45,017 nt of DNA from Pseudoselenomonas ruminantium. GTDB taxonomy: Bacteria; Bacillota; Negativicutes; Selenomonadales; Selenomonadaceae. Every line of letters starts with the position of its first letter. The stretch's first letter is position 1. The stretch is from the NCBI GenBank assembly GCA_015058575.1, contig SVBZ01000046.1, forward strand, positions 1-45,017, given 5' to 3'. A model generated the notes under the pieces. That model was not told the origin of the DNA, did not search any database, and saw only the letters and a list, made by a program, of their open reading frames with translations. This document shows positions 22,506 to 30,944 of this stretch, in pieces. Made by a program: the position numbers and the translations under genes.

Positions 22506-23087
22506 ATTAGCAGAGATTCGTTACGCATCAATGAAGAAATTCATATCCGCGAAGTCCGCGTAACCAGTGCAACTGGTGAGCAGCTCGGCATCATGCCGAC
22601 GCGTGAGGCGCTTCGCATGGCGGAGGAGCAGCATCTTGACCTTGTCGAGGTTGCTCCGAAGGCAAAACCGCCGGTCTGCCGTATCATGGATTTTGGTAAG
22701 TATAGATACGAACAGCAGAAACGGGAGAAAGAAGCTAAGAAGAAACAGAAAGTCATTAGCATCAAGGAAGTAAAACTTCGCCCGAACATTGAACAACACG
22801 ATTTTGACGTCAAGTTGAAGAATGCTCTTCGCTTTGTCGAAGAAGGAAATAAAGTCAAAGTGACTATCATGTTCCGCGGACGAGAGCTTTCTCATCCGGA
22901 ACTCGGCAAAGAGGTATTGGGCCGCGTAGCTGAAAAGCTGGGCGACAGCGTCTCGATTGAGCGCAATGCCAAACTTGAAGGAAAAAATATGACGATGATC
23001 GTTGCACCGAAGGTGCAGAAGGCATCGAAACAAAAGAAGTCGAAAGAGACTCAGTCTAAGGAGGAAAACAGTAATGCCAAAGATTAA
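22506..23087 (+). CDS. infC: Translation initiation factor IF-3 (AUU start)
   Basis: 193 residues. The start is the rare codon ATT at 22506, 7 nt after a perfect AGGAGGTG; no ATG or GTG fits, and the conserved N-terminus ([18 protein letters not shown]) begins exactly there. The N-domain continues through [20 protein letters not shown] and [16 protein letters not shown]; the C-domain has [20 protein letters not shown] and [18 protein letters not shown]-3 proofreads start codons on the 30S subunit, and a poor start codon lets it limit its own synthesis, as in E. coli infC. First gene of infC-rpmI-rplT. The C-terminus has a Lys/Gln/Ser-rich extension. Confidence 0.96.
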   Translation: MSRDSLRINEEIHIREVRVTSATGEQLGIMPTREALRMAEEQHLDLVEVAPKAKPPVCRIMDFGKYRYEQQKREKEAKKKQKVISIKEVKLRPNIEQHDFDVKLKNALRFVEEGNKVKVTIMFRGRELSHPELGKEVLGRVAEKLGDSVSIERNAKLEGKNMTMIVAPKVQKASKQKKSKETQSKEENSNAKD

Positions 23088-23271
23088 AACTCGCAGAGCT
23101 GCTGCAAAACGCTTTACCGTAACGGGTAGTGGTGAATTCAAACGTAACAAGGCTTTCAAGAGCCATATCCTGGAGAAGAAATCTCCGAAACGCAAACGCA
23201 ACCTGCGTAAAGCTGCTCTTATCACGGCTGCTGATCATGGCCGCGTCAAGAGAATGCTTCCGTACGCATAA
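23074..23271 (+). CDS. rpmI: Large-subunit ribosomal protein L35 (bL35)
   Basis: 65 residues, the normal length, starting [20 protein letters not shown] with the [12 protein letters not shown] motif and ending MLPYA. The ATG at 23074 has GGAGG about 8 nt upstream and lies 14 nt inside the end of infC, so translation is likely coupled. Very basic RNA-binding protein of the 50S subunit. Confidence 0.97.
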   Translation: MPKIKTRRAAAKRFTVTGSGEFKRNKAFKSHILEKKSPKRKRNLRKAALITAADHGRVKRMLPYA

Positions 23272-23317
23272 TCTGTTAACAGATAGATAGATTCGCATTA
23301 TTTAGGAGGATGAAAAC

Positions 23318-23671
23318 ATGCCAAGAGTAAAAGTAGGCGTGACTGCACATAGACGTCATAAGAAAATCCTGAAGCTCGCTAAGGGCTATAAAGGTACGAA
23401 GAGCAAACAGTTCAAAAAAGCTAACGAGACCGTAATGAAGGCTCTCTACTATGCACGCCGTGACCGCCGTGCGAAGAAGGGTAACTTCCGTCGTCTCTGG
23501 ATTGCTCGTATCAACGCTGCTGCACGTGTCAACGGCATTTCCTACAGCCGTCTCGTTTGCGGCCTGACGAAGGCTGGCGTTGAGGTTAACCGCAAGATGC
23601 TGGCTGACCTGGCTATCTCTGACGAGAAAGCTTTCGCACAGCTCGTTGCTGTTGCTAAAGAGAACCTGTAA
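23318..23671 (+). CDS. rplT: Large-subunit ribosomal protein L20 (bL20)
   Basis: 117 residues, normal length: [60 protein letters not shown] and a C-terminal [16 protein letters not shown]. It binds 23S rRNA early in 50S assembly and in Firmicutes also represses its own operon through the leader RNA. AGGAGG lies 7-8 nt before the ATG. Last gene of the operon, followed by a terminator. Confidence 0.98.
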   Translation: MPRVKVGVTAHRRHKKILKLAKGYKGTKSKQFKKANETVMKALYYARRDRRAKKGNFRRLWIARINAAARVNGISYSRLVCGLTKAGVEVNRKMLADLAISDEKAFAQLVAVAKENL

Positions 23672-23694
23672 TTCATAGGTTTACACGAAGACGT

Positions 23695-23731
23695 GGGGTT
23701 GATGGAACCAATGGTTCTATCAACCCTTTTT
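23695..23731 (+). terminator. infC-rpmI-rplT terminator
   Basis: GGGTTGATGGAACC (23696-23709) pairs with GGTTCTATCAACCC (23713-23726) with one T-G wobble, then TTTTT. It rules out the early start at 23693 for the next gene. Confidence 0.85.
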
Positions 23732-23758
23732 GTCGTTAGGCGGATAGGAGGGAAAAAT

Positions 23759-24565
23759 ATGCGCGAACGAATCGACAGCCCGGCCAATAAGAAAATCAAA
23801 CTGGCCGCGAGCCTGCACAGCCGCAAGCATCGGGAAAGGGAAGGCTTGTTCATAGCCGAGGGCATCCGTTTAGGCGAGATGGCAGCCGCTGCCGGCTGGG
23901 ATATCGTCTTTGGACTCTATACGGCAGAGCTCAGCGGGCAGGTGCGCGGACAGAAGCTCCTGGCAAAGCTTAAGGCGCAGGGGTGCCTGCTATGCGAGAC
24001 GACGGCGGCGGTCTACCGCAAGACTTCGGCTACCGACACGCCGCAGGGGATACTGCTCGTCATGCGGCAGCAAAAAAGCCGCCTGGCAGAACTGCCGGCG
24101 GCGGATAAGCCACTCTATGTGGTTCTCGATGGCGTGCAGGACCCTGGCAATGCAGGCACCATCATCCGCACGGCCGATGCGGTCGGTGCCGATGGCGTCA
24201 TCCTGCTCAAGGGCTCGGTGGATGTGTTTAGCGATAAGACGGTACGCTCGACGATGGGCAGTCTCTTCCATCTGCCGGTCTGCACCGAAGTGACGGCTGG
24301 GGAGCTGACAGAGTTTATGGCATCGCGCTCGCTCACGCTTTATGCGACGGCGCTTGACGCGTCAGCCAAACCGCATTTTGCGCAGGACTTCACGCAGGGA
24401 GCGGCCATCGTCTTTGGCAATGAGGGCAATGGCGTATCAGATGAAATCCTGCAACAGGCGCAAAAGACCTATATCCCGATGTATGGCAGGGCCGAATCGT
24501 TGAATGTCGGCGTGTCGGCAGCCGTGGTACTCTATGAGGCCATAAGGCAGCGGCAGGTGATTTAG
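23759..24565 (+). CDS. TrmH/SpoU-family RNA 2'-O-methyltransferase
   Basis: 268 residues. The N-terminal substrate-binding domain begins RIDSPANKKIKLAASLHSRK. The C-terminal SPOUT domain has the three signature motifs: DPGNAGTIIRTADAVGADGV, AIVFGNEGNGVSDEIL and SLNVGVSAAVVLYEAIRQ. It methylates ribose 2'-OH of rRNA or tRNA with S-adenosylmethionine; an RlmB-like 23S rRNA target is likely but not proven. ATG at 23759 has AGGAGG 6 nt upstream. It overlaps thiN at the stop codons (24562-24565, convergent). It includes one TTGACGCGTCAG at 24354 (LDASA), a solitary palindrome copy. Confidence 0.88.
   Translation: MRERIDSPANKKIKLAASLHSRKHREREGLFIAEGIRLGEMAAAAGWDIVFGLYTAELSGQVRGQKLLAKLKAQGCLLCETTAAVYRKTSATDTPQGILLVMRQQKSRLAELPAADKPLYVVLDGVQDPGNAGTIIRTADAVGADGVILLKGSVDVFSDKTVRSTMGSLFHLPVCTEVTAGELTEFMASRSLTLYATALDASAKPHFAQDFTQGAAIVFGNEGNGVSDEILQQAQKTYIPMYGRAESLNVGVSAAVVLYEAIRQRQVI
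24354..24365. repeat. Solitary TTGACNNGTCAA-type copy in the methyltransferase gene
   Basis: TTGACGCGTCAG, read in frame as LDAS between conserved SPOUT motifs. Confidence 0.6.
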
Positions 24566-25278
24566 TATTTGCCCCAGTAGCAGTAGATGCCAAGGATGCC
24601 CGAGGCTATGCTGACGGTCAATTCGTTTTGACCGGTCAACAGCTCGTTGCTGACGGCATTGGGCTGGCGCTGCGACAGTGTGGCTCCCGCAAGCGGCCAG
24701 CGCACGTTGTCGATATTGACGCCCGTGCAGGTTCCGGTAAAGGGCAGCAGCGAAATCGCCTTTGGGCGCATTTGACAGGTCAGTTGGATTGACATGTCAG
24801 CGGTCACGTAAAAGAGCGCCTCGCTTTCGTCAATCAGGCAGCAGGGAATCCCCGCGTTGGCAGCGCTGAAGATAGTGCTGAAGGCATGATCGAAGCGGCC
24901 GCCGAATGCTCCGGTGAGGACAATGAACGGAGCTCCCTCAGCCTGCATCATGGTCAGCGCCAGCTGCGTGTCGGTAAGGTCCTTGGCCGTCGGGAATTCC
25001 CGGATGGGAATATCCTGCGCTGCGGCCCATTGCCAGGCAGCGGTGCTCGCGCTGTCCCCGTCGCCGAGCAGGCAGTCGGGCAGCCGGCCATCTTTCTGGC
25101 AGGTATCGATGCCGTGATCGGCGGCCCAGCAGCGGGCAAAGCTGTGAAGCTTTCTAAGCCAGGCGGCTTGCGGCGGACGGCCGCCGGTGATGAGCAGCCA
25201 TGGGGCGGCGGCAGATTGTGCGGGATAGGTCGCGGTAAGCTGGGGGAAGGATAGTTGCAGGCTGGATGTCTGGGACAT
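24562..25278 (-). CDS. thiN: Thiamine diphosphokinase
   Basis: 238 residues. Thiamine pyrophosphokinase landmarks are DCLLGDGDSAS, FPTAKDLTDTQLAL and GAFGGRFDHAFSTI. The C-terminal thiamine-binding beta-domain ends NELLTGQNELTVSIASGIL, close to the usual NEF-GEEATVSV-SG pattern. It makes thiamine diphosphate from thiamine and ATP. GAGGT lies 6 nt before the ATG. Odd feature: two pairs of TTGACNNGTCAA-type palindromes occur in frame in the C-terminal domain, giving LTGQNELT and DMSIQLTCQ. The gene is convergent with, and overlaps, the methyltransferase gene. Confidence 0.88.
   Translation of the reverse strand: MSQTSSLQLSFPQLTATYPAQSAAAPWLLITGGRPPQAAWLRKLHSFARCWAADHGIDTCQKDGRLPDCLLGDGDSASTAAWQWAAAQDIPIREFPTAKDLTDTQLALTMMQAEGAPFIVLTGAFGGRFDHAFSTIFSAANAGIPCCLIDESEALFYVTADMSIQLTCQMRPKAISLLPFTGTCTGVNIDNVRWPLAGATLSQRQPNAVSNELLTGQNELTVSIASGILGIYCYWGKY
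24612..24800. repeat. Four TTGACNNGTCAA-type palindromes inside thiN
   Basis: TGACGGTCA (24612-24620, one-base spacer variant), TTGACCGGTCAA (24628-24639), TTGACAGGTCAG (24772-24783) and TTGACATGTCAG (24789-24800). The copies form two pairs with centre spacing of about 17 nt. Confidence 0.85.
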
Positions 25279-25408
25279 AAAAAGACCTCGATTCGTGGAA
25301 TATAGGAATAGCGTACGTTTATTTGCATCATATGATATAATGATTATAAGCGATGCTTATAGCATAGCATGGAAAAAAACAAGGAGCAACCGCAAGGGAG
25401 GTATATAT

Positions 25409-26083
25409 ATGGTAACGTTCAAATATTATGGCCATTCCTGCTTTATGCTGGATAATGGTGAGCACAAGGTGCTGTTCGACCCGTTTTTGACGGGGAATCC
25501 GAAAGCCACCATCAAGGCCGAGGAGATCGAATGCGATTTCATCCTGATTTCTCATGCGCATAGCGATCATCTCGGCGATGCGCCGGAAATTGCAGGCCGT
25601 ACGGGCGCGGAGCTGGTGGGGATACCAGAAGTGCTCGCAATCTGTGAACAGCGCGTGCCGGGGCTCAAGCAGCATCCGATGAATCTCGGCGGTTCGATAA
25701 ATCTCCCGTTTGGCAGGGTGCGCATGACGATGGCGAAACACAGTTCGGGCGTGGCAGGCGGCATTGCCTGCGGCTATGTCATTTCGATGAGCGGGCTCAA
25801 GATTTACTTTGCGGGTGACACGGCTTTGTTCGGCGATATGCAGCTGATTGGCCGCAAGGATGAAATCGACTATGCCATCCTGCCGGTGGGCGACAACTAT
25901 ACGATGGGCCTTGAAGATGCGGCGCTGGCCGCGCAGTGGCTCAATGCGCGGCATGTCATTCCCGTGCATTACAACACCTGGCCCATCATCAATCAGGATG
26001 TCAAGAAGTACCGCGAAATCACCGAGGCGATGTCACGGGCAGAGGTCCATGTGGTTGAGCCCGGGGCAGAACTGGAGCTTTGA
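25409..26083 (+). CDS. UPF0173-type metal-dependent hydrolase
   Basis: 224 residues of the metallo-beta-lactamase fold, starting MVTFKYYGHSCFML. Metal-binding motif SHAHSDHLGDA (about residues 47-57), then AKHSSGVAGGIACGYV, YFAGDTALFGDMQLIG and the C-terminal HVIPVHYNTWP. The substrate is unknown in this family. The ATG at 25409 has GGGAGG 7 nt upstream; an extended -10 (TGATATAAT, 25333-25341) lies upstream. Its stop overlaps the miaA start (TGATG), so they are coupled and probably co-transcribed with hfq. Confidence 0.88.
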   Translation: MVTFKYYGHSCFMLDNGEHKVLFDPFLTGNPKATIKAEEIECDFILISHAHSDHLGDAPEIAGRTGAELVGIPEVLAICEQRVPGLKQHPMNLGGSINLPFGRVRMTMAKHSSGVAGGIACGYVISMSGLKIYFAGDTALFGDMQLIGRKDEIDYAILPVGDNYTMGLEDAALAAQWLNARHVIPVHYNTWPIINQDVKKYREITEAMSRAEVHVVEPGAELEL

Positions 26084-27030
26084 TGGGCAAGGAGAAGTTA
26101 ATCGTCATTCTAGGGCCGACGGCCGTAGGCAAGACCGCGCTGTCGATTGAGCTGGCGCATCACCTCGATACGGAAATCATCTCGGGTGATTCGATGCTCG
26201 TCTATCGCGGTTTTGATATCGGCGCAGCCAAGCCGACGCTTGCTGAGCGGCAGGGCATCGTGCATCATCTCGTCGATGTGCTGCCGCCCGATGCGGCGTT
26301 CAATGTCACGGATTTTGTCCGTGAGGCCCGCCGGCTGATTACCCAAATCAATGCGGCAGGGAAGATTCCCATCCTGGCTGGCGGCACGGGCCTATATGTC
26401 AAGGCTTTGCTCGAAGGCTATGCATTCAATGTGACGCAGGGACATGAGGAGTACCGCGCGGAGCTTGAGGCGCTGGGCCGCAGCAAGGGGCATGAATACG
26501 TGCACGCGATGCTGGCCAAGGTAAATCCGGAGGCGGCTGCGCGTTTGCATCCGAATGATTTCCGCCGTATCGTGCGGGCATTGGAGGTCGCGCATTTCGG
26601 CGATGAGGCGATATCGCAGTCGCGTGCGGCTGCTGATGGCGAGCTTTGCTACGATGCGCTGGTCCTAGGTCTAAGCCGCGACCGCCAGCAGCTCTATGAC
26701 CGCATCAATCGACGTGTGGAGCTGATGTTTGCGGCCGGGCTGGCTGCAGAGGTGCAGGGGCTGCTGAAGGCGGGCGTTGCACGTGATTCCCAGGCCATGC
26801 AGGGCATTGGCTATAAGGAGACTGCCGCCTGGCTCGCTGGTGAGATGACCTATGAGGAGGCGGTTGAGCTCATCCAGAAATCGACGCGTCATTTTGCCAA
26901 ACGGCAGCTGACCTGGTACCGGAAAATGCCATATATCCATTGGTATCGCGTCGATGAGATACCGGAAGAAAACTTGTTGCCGATGGTTTTTGCTGATGTG
27001 GCAGGATTTTTTCCCGCAGGGTCGAATTAA
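26083..27030 (+). CDS. miaA: tRNA dimethylallyltransferase
   Basis: 315 residues. The P-loop GPTAVGKTALSIELA is at residues 10-24, then SGDSMLVYRGFDIGAAKPT, the region after PILAGGTGLYVKALLEGY, and the C-terminal QGIGYKETAAWLAGE and STRHFAKRQLTWYRK. It adds the isopentenyl group to A37 of tRNAs that read UNN codons. The ATG at 26083 overlaps the stop of the hydrolase gene; a TTG one codon upstream is less likely. It is followed by hfq in the usual miaA-hfq order. Confidence 0.97.
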   Translation: MGKEKLIVILGPTAVGKTALSIELAHHLDTEIISGDSMLVYRGFDIGAAKPTLAERQGIVHHLVDVLPPDAAFNVTDFVREARRLITQINAAGKIPILAGGTGLYVKALLEGYAFNVTQGHEEYRAELEALGRSKGHEYVHAMLAKVNPEAAARLHPNDFRRIVRALEVAHFGDEAISQSRAAADGELCYDALVLGLSRDRQQLYDRINRRVELMFAAGLAAEVQGLLKAGVARDSQAMQGIGYKETAAWLAGEMTYEEAVELIQKSTRHFAKRQLTWYRKMPYIHWYRVDEIPEENLLPMVFADVAGFFPAGSN

Positions 27031-27058
27031 TAGGTAGTACCGTAATGGAGGGATTTTT

Positions 27059-27310
27059 ATGCCAGCAAAAAACATCAATCTGCAAGATAGCTTCCTGAAT
27101 CAGGTCCGCAAGGAGAATGTCGCTGTGACGATACATCTTCTCAATGGCTTTCAGATCAAGGGCAATGTCAAGGGCTTTGACAATTTCACGGTCGTTCTTG
27201 ACGTTGCTGGCAAACAGCAGATGGTTTACAAGCATGCGATTTCTACGATTTCGCCGGCACGGCCAATCAGTGGCATCTTCGGTGTGGATAAGCGTGACGA
27301 AGAAGAATAA
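27059..27310 (+). CDS. hfq: RNA chaperone Hfq
   Basis: 83 residues: Sm1 motif region [39 protein letters not shown], and Sm2 VYKHAISTI. The C-terminal tail is short and acidic (DKRDEEE). Forms a hexameric ring that helps small RNAs pair with mRNAs. GGAGG lies about 8 nt before the ATG. Directly downstream of miaA, then a terminator. Confidence 0.98.
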   Translation: MPAKNINLQDSFLNQVRKENVAVTIHLLNGFQIKGNVKGFDNFTVVLDVAGKQQMVYKHAISTISPARPISGIFGVDKRDEEE

Positions 27311-27327
27311 TAGATGAGAAGAAGCGG

Positions 27328-27353
27328 GGCCTTTCTCTGAAAGGCCTTTTTTT
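27328..27353 (+). terminator. hfq terminator
   Basis: GGCCTTTC (27328-27335) pairs with GAAAGGCC (27339-27346), then TTTTTTT. Confidence 0.9.
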
Positions 27354-27380
27354 GATGGTAGCGACAGACAGGAGAAAAAC

Positions 27381-27836
27381 ATGAAGGTACGAGGCTTTGA
27401 ATGGGTTACAGGCTGGCAGCAGCGCGGTGCAGTGCTGCCACAGCGCAAGACGGCGGCAAGTGCCGGCTACGATCTGGCGGCAGCTGAGGGCGCAGTGATT
27501 CCGCCGCAGGGGATGGTTATGGTGCCTACAGGCGCCAAGGCGTATATGCAGGCTGATGAGGTGCTGATGATCCATATCCGTTCGAGCCTGGCGGTTAAGC
27601 GGCAGCTGGTGCTAATGAACAGCGTTGGTGTGGTCGATGCGGATTATTACAATAATGAAGAGAATGAGGGCCATATCTTCATCGCTCTCTGGAATCGCGG
27701 CACGCAGCCAGCCGTCATCGAAGCGGGCGAGCGCATCGCACAGGGAATCTTCCAGAAGTACCTGACAGCAGATGATGATATGGCTGGTGCTGGTGCCAGG
27801 CGGCAGGGCGGCTTTGGTTCGACAGGAAAGGCGTGA
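27381..27836 (+). CDS. dut: dUTP diphosphatase
   Basis: 151 residues, trimeric dUTPase type. Conserved motifs in order: SAGYDLAAAE (motif 1), RSSLAVKRQLVL (2), NSVGVVDADYYNNEENEG (3), ERIAQGIFQKY (4) and the flexible C-terminal RQGGFGSTGK (5). It hydrolyses dUTP to dUMP, keeping uracil out of DNA. The motif 3 stretch NNEENEGHIF is of the Firmicutes type. Its stop lies 5 nt before the rarA start, so the two are coupled. Confidence 0.95.
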   Translation: MKVRGFEWVTGWQQRGAVLPQRKTAASAGYDLAAAEGAVIPPQGMVMVPTGAKAYMQADEVLMIHIRSSLAVKRQLVLMNSVGVVDADYYNNEENEGHIFIALWNRGTQPAVIEAGERIAQGIFQKYLTADDDMAGAGARRQGGFGSTGKA

Positions 27837-27841
27837 GTAGT

Positions 27842-29230
27842 ATGGCAGAGGAAGGCATGGATTTATTTGCAATGCCGGTTGACCCGTCAAATTTTGACAA
27901 GTCAGGTTTTGACCGGTCAAATACTGACTTGTCAAGGGAAGGGGCGGCGCGTCCTTTCGAGCCCTTGGCCCAGCGCATGCGGCCGCGCAATTTCAATGAG
28001 TTCATCGGCCAGCAGGAAGCCGTGGGCACAGGCCGCTTCCTGCGGCAGATGATCGAGCGCGATCAGATTTCGTCGATGATTTTCTATGGGCCGCCGGGGA
28101 CGGGCAAGACAACGCTTGCCCAGATGATTGCGGGGATGACCGGCAGTGCGTTTCGCAAGCTCAATGCCGTGGCGTCTGGTATCCAGGATATCCGCGCGAT
28201 CGTCAAGGAGGCCGACGAACAGCGCAAATACTATCAGAAGCGCACCATCGTATTCATCGACGAGATTCATCGCTTCAACAAGAGCCAGCAGGATGTGCTA
28301 TTGCCCTATGTCGAAGACGGCCGCTTGATTCTGATCGGTGCGACGACGGAAAATCCGTTTTTTGAGGTCAATCATGCGCTATTGTCGCGCGTGCGTATCG
28401 TGCGGCTCTACCAGCTAAGCGATGGCCAGCTCGTGAAAATCCTGCGGCAGGCGCTTTCTGATACAGAGCGCGGCTTGGGCGGGCAGCAGCTGGCGGTAGA
28501 TGATGAGGTATTGCTCGGCATTGCGCAGCTTGCGGGCGGCGATGCGCGCATGGCCCTCAACATCCTCGAGGGGGCAGCCTCGATGCTGCCGCCAAATGGC
28601 GGCACGGTTACGCTTGAAATGGTGCAGGAAATCCTTGGCCAGCGCGTGCAGCGCTACGACAAGAAGGGCGATAATCATTACGATACCGTGTCAGCGTTCA
28701 TCAAGAGCATGCGCGGCAGCGATCCCGATGCGGCTCTTCATTATCTCGCGCGGATGCTCGCGGCTGGCGAAGATGTCAAATTCATCGCGCGCCGCGTGGT
28801 CATCTGTGCGTCGGAAGATGTCGGCAATGCCGATCCGATGGCGCTGGTCGTGGCGATGAATGCCGCGCAGGCCGTGCAGTTCGTTGGCATGCCGGAGGCG
28901 CGCATCATTTTGGGTCAGGCAGTGACTTATATCGCCGCAGCGCCGAAGAGCAATGCGGCCTATATGGGAATCGATGCGGCATTGCAGGATGTCCGCAGCA
29001 AGAACTGCGGCGCGGTGCCCATGCATCTGCGCGATGCGCATTACAAGGGCGCGGCCAAGCTCGGCCATGGCACAGAGTATATCTATCCGCACAGCTATCC
29101 CGGTCATTTCACGCCGCAGGAGTACCTGCCCAAGGAACTGGCCGGTGTCCATTACTACCAGCCGACAGAGAACGGCACCGAAAAGCGCCTCGGGGCCTAC
29201 CTGCATGATTGCTGGCCGCGGCGTTATTGA
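27842..29230 (+). CDS. rarA: Replication-associated recombination protein A (AAA ATPase)
   Basis: 462 residues. Walker A GPPGTGKTTLAQMIAG (about residue 82), Walker B FIDEIHRFNKSQQD (about 137), sensor region IGATTENPFFEVNHALLSR, and the C-terminal tetramerisation part with YPHSYPGHFTPQEYLP. It acts at stalled replication forks with SSB. The ATG at 27842 is chosen over a GTG at 27833 because AGGAAAGG would touch the latter. Unusual: between MDLFAM and FEPLAQRMRP lies an added stretch made of four 15-nt palindrome units (read DPSNF, DKSGF, DRSNT, DLSRE). Probably co-transcribed with dut. Confidence 0.95.
   Translation: MAEEGMDLFAMPVDPSNFDKSGFDRSNTDLSREGAARPFEPLAQRMRPRNFNEFIGQQEAVGTGRFLRQMIERDQISSMIFYGPPGTGKTTLAQMIAGMTGSAFRKLNAVASGIQDIRAIVKEADEQRKYYQKRTIVFIDEIHRFNKSQQDVLLPYVEDGRLILIGATTENPFFEVNHALLSRVRIVRLYQLSDGQLVKILRQALSDTERGLGGQQLAVDDEVLLGIAQLAGGDARMALNILEGAASMLPPNGGTVTLEMVQEILGQRVQRYDKKGDNHYDTVSAFIKSMRGSDPDAALHYLARMLAAGEDVKFIARRVVICASEDVGNADPMALVVAMNAAQAVQFVGMPEARIILGQAVTYIAAAPKSNAAYMGIDAALQDVRSKNCGAVPMHLRDAHYKGAAKLGHGTEYIYPHSYPGHFTPQEYLPKELAGVHYYQPTENGTEKRLGAYLHDCWPRRY
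27879..27935. repeat. Array of four TTGACNNGTCAA palindromes, exact 15-nt period, in rarA
   Basis: TTGACCCGTCAA (27879), TTGACAAGTCAG (27894), TTGACCGGTCAA (27909) and CTGACTTGTCAA (27924). The period of exactly 15 nt keeps every copy in the same reading frame as x-D-x-S-x pentapeptides. Confidence 0.95.
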
Positions 29231-29235
29231 TGCTT

Positions 29236-29264
29236 TTGACAGATGGCAGTGTTTCTGCTATATT
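29236..29264 (+). promoter_or_regulatory. Promoter of the Rrf2-desulfurase operon
   Basis: TTGACA (29236-29241), 17-nt spacer, TATATT (29259-29264) with TGC in front. Start near 29272. Rrf2 proteins usually bind near such a promoter, but I see no clear operator. Confidence 0.75.
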
Positions 29265-29310
29265 GAATCCATAAAATCTGACAAGCATACTCAGAATTCC
29301 GAGGTGGGAC

Positions 29311-29760
29311 ATGAAGATATCAACAAGAGGCCGCTATAGCGTGACGGCTCTTTATGCGCTGGCCCTGCGCTATGGCGAAGGGCCGGTTCCGCTCAAAAGC
29401 GTGGCGCAGGGGCAGGGACTGTCGGAGAATTATCTCGAGCAGCTCATGGTGCCGCTGCGGCGGGCGGGGCTCGTCAAGAGCATCCGCGGCGCGCAGGGCG
29501 GCTATATGCTTGCGCGCGAGCCAAAGGAAATTACGATCAGCGAAATCATCACGACGGTTGAAGGGCCGATTGCCGTTGTCGACTGCCTGCTGGCAGAGGC
29601 TGAGGCGGAAGATCAGCCTTGCAAGCGGGCTTGTGCCTGCGTGACGCGTGGCATTTGGGAAAAGGTCTGCGACAGCATCAGCGAGGTGCTCGGCAGTATC
29701 ACTTTGCAGACACTCGTCGATACGGATAGCAGCAAAAAACATATGGGGTGTTCGCAATGA
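29311..29760 (+). CDS. Rrf2 family regulator (IscR-like)
   Basis: 149 residues. The winged helix includes MKISTRGRYSVTALYALALR, LSENYLEQLMVPLRRAGLVK and SIRGAQGGYMLAREP, all typical of Rrf2. Three cysteines in the CLLAEAEAEDQPCKRACACV region, spaced as in IscR, could hold an iron-sulfur cluster. It overlaps the cysteine desulfurase start by 4 nt, so the pair is one operon and it probably controls cysteine desulfurase or Fe-S assembly; CymR-like control of cysteine metabolism is the alternative. Confidence 0.88.
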   Translation: MKISTRGRYSVTALYALALRYGEGPVPLKSVAQGQGLSENYLEQLMVPLRRAGLVKSIRGAQGGYMLAREPKEITISEIITTVEGPIAVVDCLLAEAEAEDQPCKRACACVTRGIWEKVCDSISEVLGSITLQTLVDTDSSKKHMGCSQ

Positions 29761-30914
29761 AACCAGTCTATCTGGATTATGCGGCGACAACGCCGGTTGA
29801 CGAGCGGGTTCTGCAGGCTATGCTGCCGTATTTTACGGAGCAGTTCGGCAATCCGTCAAGTGTCTATGGCCTGGGGCGCGAGGCCAAGCAAGCGGTAGCC
29901 AGCGCGCGCGCGCAGGTGGCAGAATTGCTGCAGGCAGAGCCCGAGGAAATCTTTTTCACGAGTGGCGGCAGCGAGAGCGACAATTGGGTGCTCAAAGGCA
30001 TGGCCTTTGCCCTGCGCCGCGCGGGCAAGGGCTGCCATATCATCACGAGCAGCGTCGAGCATCATGCGGTACTGAATGCCTGCGCATGGCTTGAGCAGCA
30101 GGGATTTGCGGTGACGTATCTGCCGGTCGATGCGGCCGGCCGCGTACAGCTGCAGCAGGTCAAGGAGGCTGTGCGCGAGGATACGATTCTCGTCAGCATC
30201 ATGACGGCCAATAATGAGGTCGGTACCATCGAGCCGATTGCGGAAATCGGTGCGTTTTTGCAGGCGGCGGGGATTTTCTTTCATACCGATGCGGTGCAGG
30301 CGGCCGGGCATATCCCGCTGTCGGTCTCCGAGCTGCATGTCGACGCACTTTCGCTTTCGGGGCATAAGCTCTATGGCCCGAAGGGCATCGGCGCGCTTTA
30401 CCTGCGCCGTGGTTTCCAGCCCGATGCACTCGTGCATGGCGGCAGTCAGGAACGCGGCCAGCGGGCTGGCACGGAAAACACCGCGGGCATTGTCGGGCTT
30501 GGACAAGCGGCAGTGCTTGCACGCGAAGAACTCGCGGCTGAGTGGGAACGGCTGTCGGCCCTGCGCGACTGGTTCATTGCCGAAATCAAGACGATTCCCG
30601 GCAGCTGGCTAAATGGCGATGCGGAATACCGCCTGCCCGGCAATGTGAATTTCGGCATCGAAGGCATTGCACAGGATACTTTGCTGATCCGCCTGGACAT
30701 GGCAGGGTTTGCCGTTTCAGCTGGCAGTGCCTGCAGTGCAGGCTCGCTGGAACCTTCGCATGTCTTAAGAGCAATGGGGCAGACGCCAGAGCAGGCGGCT
30801 TCGGCCCTGCGCATCACGTTGGGGCGCTTTACCCGGCGGGACGATCTCGTGCAGCTCTTGCAGACCATCCGGCAGGCCGTGACGGCAATCCGCGCACAAG
30901 TATCAGCAAAATAA
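29757..30914 (+). CDS. iscS: Cysteine desulfurase (NifS/IscS family)
   Basis: 385 residues, PLP enzyme. Begins MKPVYLDYAATTPVDERV; ITSSVEHHAVLNAC, the PLP lysine in LSLSGHKLYGPKGIGALY (about residue 203), RAGTENTAGIVGLGQA, and the persulfide Cys in SAGSACSAGSLEPSHVLRAM (about 326). It removes sulfur from cysteine for Fe-S clusters and thiolated tRNA. The ATG at 29757 follows GGGGTG by 6 nt. No iscU follows; the next element is a terminator. It could equally serve tRNA thiolation. Confidence 0.93.
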   Translation: MKPVYLDYAATTPVDERVLQAMLPYFTEQFGNPSSVYGLGREAKQAVASARAQVAELLQAEPEEIFFTSGGSESDNWVLKGMAFALRRAGKGCHIITSSVEHHAVLNACAWLEQQGFAVTYLPVDAAGRVQLQQVKEAVREDTILVSIMTANNEVGTIEPIAEIGAFLQAAGIFFHTDAVQAAGHIPLSVSELHVDALSLSGHKLYGPKGIGALYLRRGFQPDALVHGGSQERGQRAGTENTAGIVGLGQAAVLAREELAAEWERLSALRDWFIAEIKTIPGSWLNGDAEYRLPGNVNFGIEGIAQDTLLIRLDMAGFAVSAGSACSAGSLEPSHVLRAMGQTPEQAASALRITLGRFTRRDDLVQLLQTIRQAVTAIRAQVSAK

Positions 30915-30944
30915 AAGACGGTGCACTGGGAAGGAAAAGGACAA

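Noticed and set aside
22803..22812. TTGACGTCAA in infC, which looks like the dispersed palindrome
   Set aside because: No central dinucleotide, and it encodes the conserved DFDVKLK of IF-3, so protein conservation explains it.
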